Shown piece by piece: positions 62,223-64,000 of a stretch of DNA of 64,000 nucleotides (the stretch's first letter is position 1; every line of letters starts with the position of its first letter). This DNA is from Hansfordia pulvinata. Lineage: Eukaryota > Ascomycota > Sordariomycetes > Xylariales. The stretch is from positions 2,604,001 to 2,668,000 of the forward strand of contig BJKQ01000005.1 in the NCBI GenBank assembly GCA_006538405.1, written 5' to 3'. Both the position numbers and the translations under genes were made by a program. Below the pieces are notes generated by a model. The model made no database searches. It was not told the DNA's origin and saw only the letters and a program-made list of their open reading frames with translations.

Positions 62223-64000
62223 TCTCCTGCATGCGATATCTTGCGGTCCATGCTTTGTCTCTATCGCAATCTGGCTCCCCTGCAGAAGGACAACTCTCGC
62301 ACCTCCCTCCCATCACCCCCCCCCCCCCCCCCTCACGGACGCCGAGTGAACGTTAGAGCTGGGTTGCATACGCGCGAGCACCGGATGGAGACCAGATTGG
62401 AAGTATGGCCCTGTGATTCGAAGCTCTGTGCATCGATAACCTGGCCCGCCCAGCAGCCCCCCTTTTAAGCCGGCCAGGCAGGGGCGTCGACAGATGAGGC
62501 TTGGCAACGGCGACGGCCAACGGCCAGCGGGGAACCGCGTTCCCTCGAGCTGGGGGAAAAAGGGAAACGGATCTTTCGGGTCAAAGGGGGGGGGGGGATT
62601 TGGGGCTGCGGAGAGAGCAAACGCACGGCTGAGCTGAAATCGAGACAAAGGGGAGACAGGGAGAGAGAGAAAAAAAAGAAAAACAAAAAGAGAGAGAGAG
62701 GCCTACAGCTCCTCGGGTCCCACCTCGCGGGACGGAAAAGGACGGTCCGCTCCGCTCCAATGACGGGAAGCCTCGCTCGAGGGGGTTCCTGGGGGTCCCT
62801 CTTTGACGGCGGGAGCGGAAGCGGGAGCGGGAGCGGGAGCGGGAGTGGCAGTGATACTCGTAGTGATAGTAGTACTGGCGGCGGCGGCGGCGGGAGGAGA
62901 TTGCCGGGAGTGGACTGCGCCGCCGTGGGAATTCGACGACAGCCACATCGACGCCGACGACGACGACGAGGACAGCCACTACCGGAAGAGGCAGCACACA
63001 TGACATGTCTCGGCAGCGGGCAGAGTGGGGGGGTGGGGGGTGTATGAAGAGAGAGAGACGGTAAAGAAAAGAAAAAGAAAAAGAAGAAGAAATAAAACAA
63101 GGGAAAGGAGGACGCAGCGAGAAAGTCGAACCACTGTCGAGACCGCGGTCGCCCAATCGCAACTCGTCCTTTCTCCCCCTGTCTTTCCCCGCATCCCACC
63201 ACGATTCATGGTTGCGTTTTGCCACCAGGCTGATGTGACGCAGGTGACGGGTCAGACGGGGGGGGGTCTGCTGTTCCGAGTACTACGTGAGTATTCCGTG
63301 CTCGTGCTCGTAAGGCGAGATTCCGACCCTGCCTGCATGTTGTGCTCTCTGTGTTGGGTCTGGAGCGCGTCCAGAGAGAGGTAGGCCAGGGAGGGGGGGG
63401 ATCATCATGGGTCTTTGGTTGGTTGGTGGTTGAGGTGTGGAGAGGGGAGGAGAGGGAAACAGAGAGGGTACTGTACGGAGACGTAGAGAGGAGAAGAGAA
63501 TGGTGAGAAGTGACAGATCGTATTTGCTGGGAGGGGGGGCGAGTCGGCGCTTGGTAAATATTAGGGGAGGGCAGACAAGGGGTAGCATCACAGTGAGATG
63601 GCAGAGAGGGAGACAGAAAAGGGGGGCGAATGTTGTACGAGTAGATTCTCTCCATGGTGAGGAGCATTGTGCGGCTTGCGGCAAGGGAAAGGGCAGACCA
63701 AAAAGAAAAAGAAAAAGAAAAAAAGAAAGAGTAAGAGCTAAAGCAGAAACACCACCACCACCACCACCACCACTCCCACCATCAACATCATCACCATCAT
63801 CATTGACAACACACCCTCTATCCCCTGCTCACAACCCCCGTGTCCCCCCCCCCCCCCCCCCTCCCCCTCCGGCGGCTATGAGGCGTTCCGGCCGGGGTCG
63901 GGACAAGGCCCCGTAATACGAGACCCGGTACTCGCACGAGACGAGCACTCGTGGAGGGGACCCCAGACAGACCCCTGTGGCCCTGCAAGACGCAGGCTGG
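59501..64000. other. Gene-free right end rich in homopolymers and microsatellites
   Basis: No gene is supported. The stretch contains poly-C tracts at 59516-59535, 60319-60339, 61478-61496, 61991-62005, 62316-62332 and 63844-63861, and poly-G at 61577-61586 and 62586-62597. It also has (GT)n at 62192-62218, (GGGAGC)n at 62811-62843, and (CACCAC)n with CATCAT at 63747-63803. Long GA/CT-rich stretches produce open frames by composition alone. Part of it could be the promoter or leader of a gene beyond the right edge. Confidence 0.5.
62192..62218. repeat. (GT)n microsatellite
   Basis: About 13 GT units, without interruption. Confidence 0.9.

Overview
The window looks like nuclear DNA of a filamentous ascomycete, most likely a Sordariomycete. 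Genes are GC-rich and carry short GT-AG introns of roughly 50-140 nt with CTAAC-type branch points. They include a PNP-NACHT-ankyrin NLR of the fungal incompatibility class, an SPX-ankyrin-GDPD phosphodiesterase, and core eukaryotic genes. No tRNA, rRNA, CRISPR or intact transposon was recognised. All gene models were built by reading splice sites and frames by hand. Layout of the gene-bearing part (0-39.2 kb): a secreted FAD-linked oxidoreductase (+, 254-2396); a small AT-hook/H1-like chromatin protein (-, 3088-3465); GDE1-type SPX/ankyrin/glycerophosphodiesterase (-, 6009-9705); a large mitochondrial helical-repeat (PPR-like) protein (-, 12956-15999); the PNP-NACHT-ANK NLR (-, 17153-21294); a CXXC zinc-binding UPF0587/CZIB-type protein (-, 21913-22641), divergent from SmF (+, 23184-23613); PRMT5 (-, 24472-27056), convergent with SmF and divergent from prefoldin subunit 4 (+, 28139-28801); a secreted DUF2183/App1-like protein (+, 30608-32226); the i-AAA protease YME1 (+, 33579-35946); a weak orphan ORF (-, 36434-36943); and a four-finger C2H2 transcription factor (-, 37823-39191). 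The remaining 24.8 kb (39.2-64 kb) has no gene I can support. It is not AT-rich, so it does not look like RIP-degraded transposon DNA. It is filled with a dispersed octamer TACGAGTA/TACTCGTA, often joined into 12-14 bp palindromes: I located 35 exact copies between 40.1 and 58.8 kb, nine elsewhere, and none in an exon. From 59.5 kb to the end it changes to long poly-C/poly-G tracts (12-21 nt) and dinucleotide or trinucleotide repeats. Four otherwise convincing genes (GDE1, the PPR-like gene, PRMT5, and the App1-like gene twice) are each interrupted by an apparent loss of one base, nearly always in a C-run of the coding strand. Adding one base at each site makes every exon total an exact multiple of three. 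I read these as assembly homopolymer undercalls rather than biology, but they break naive gene calls. Functionally, the region is mostly housekeeping (snRNP core, arginine methylation, prefoldin, mitochondrial quality control, phosphodiester turnover), with one fast-evolving self/non-self receptor and one probable secondary-metabolism or secreted oxidase at the left edge.
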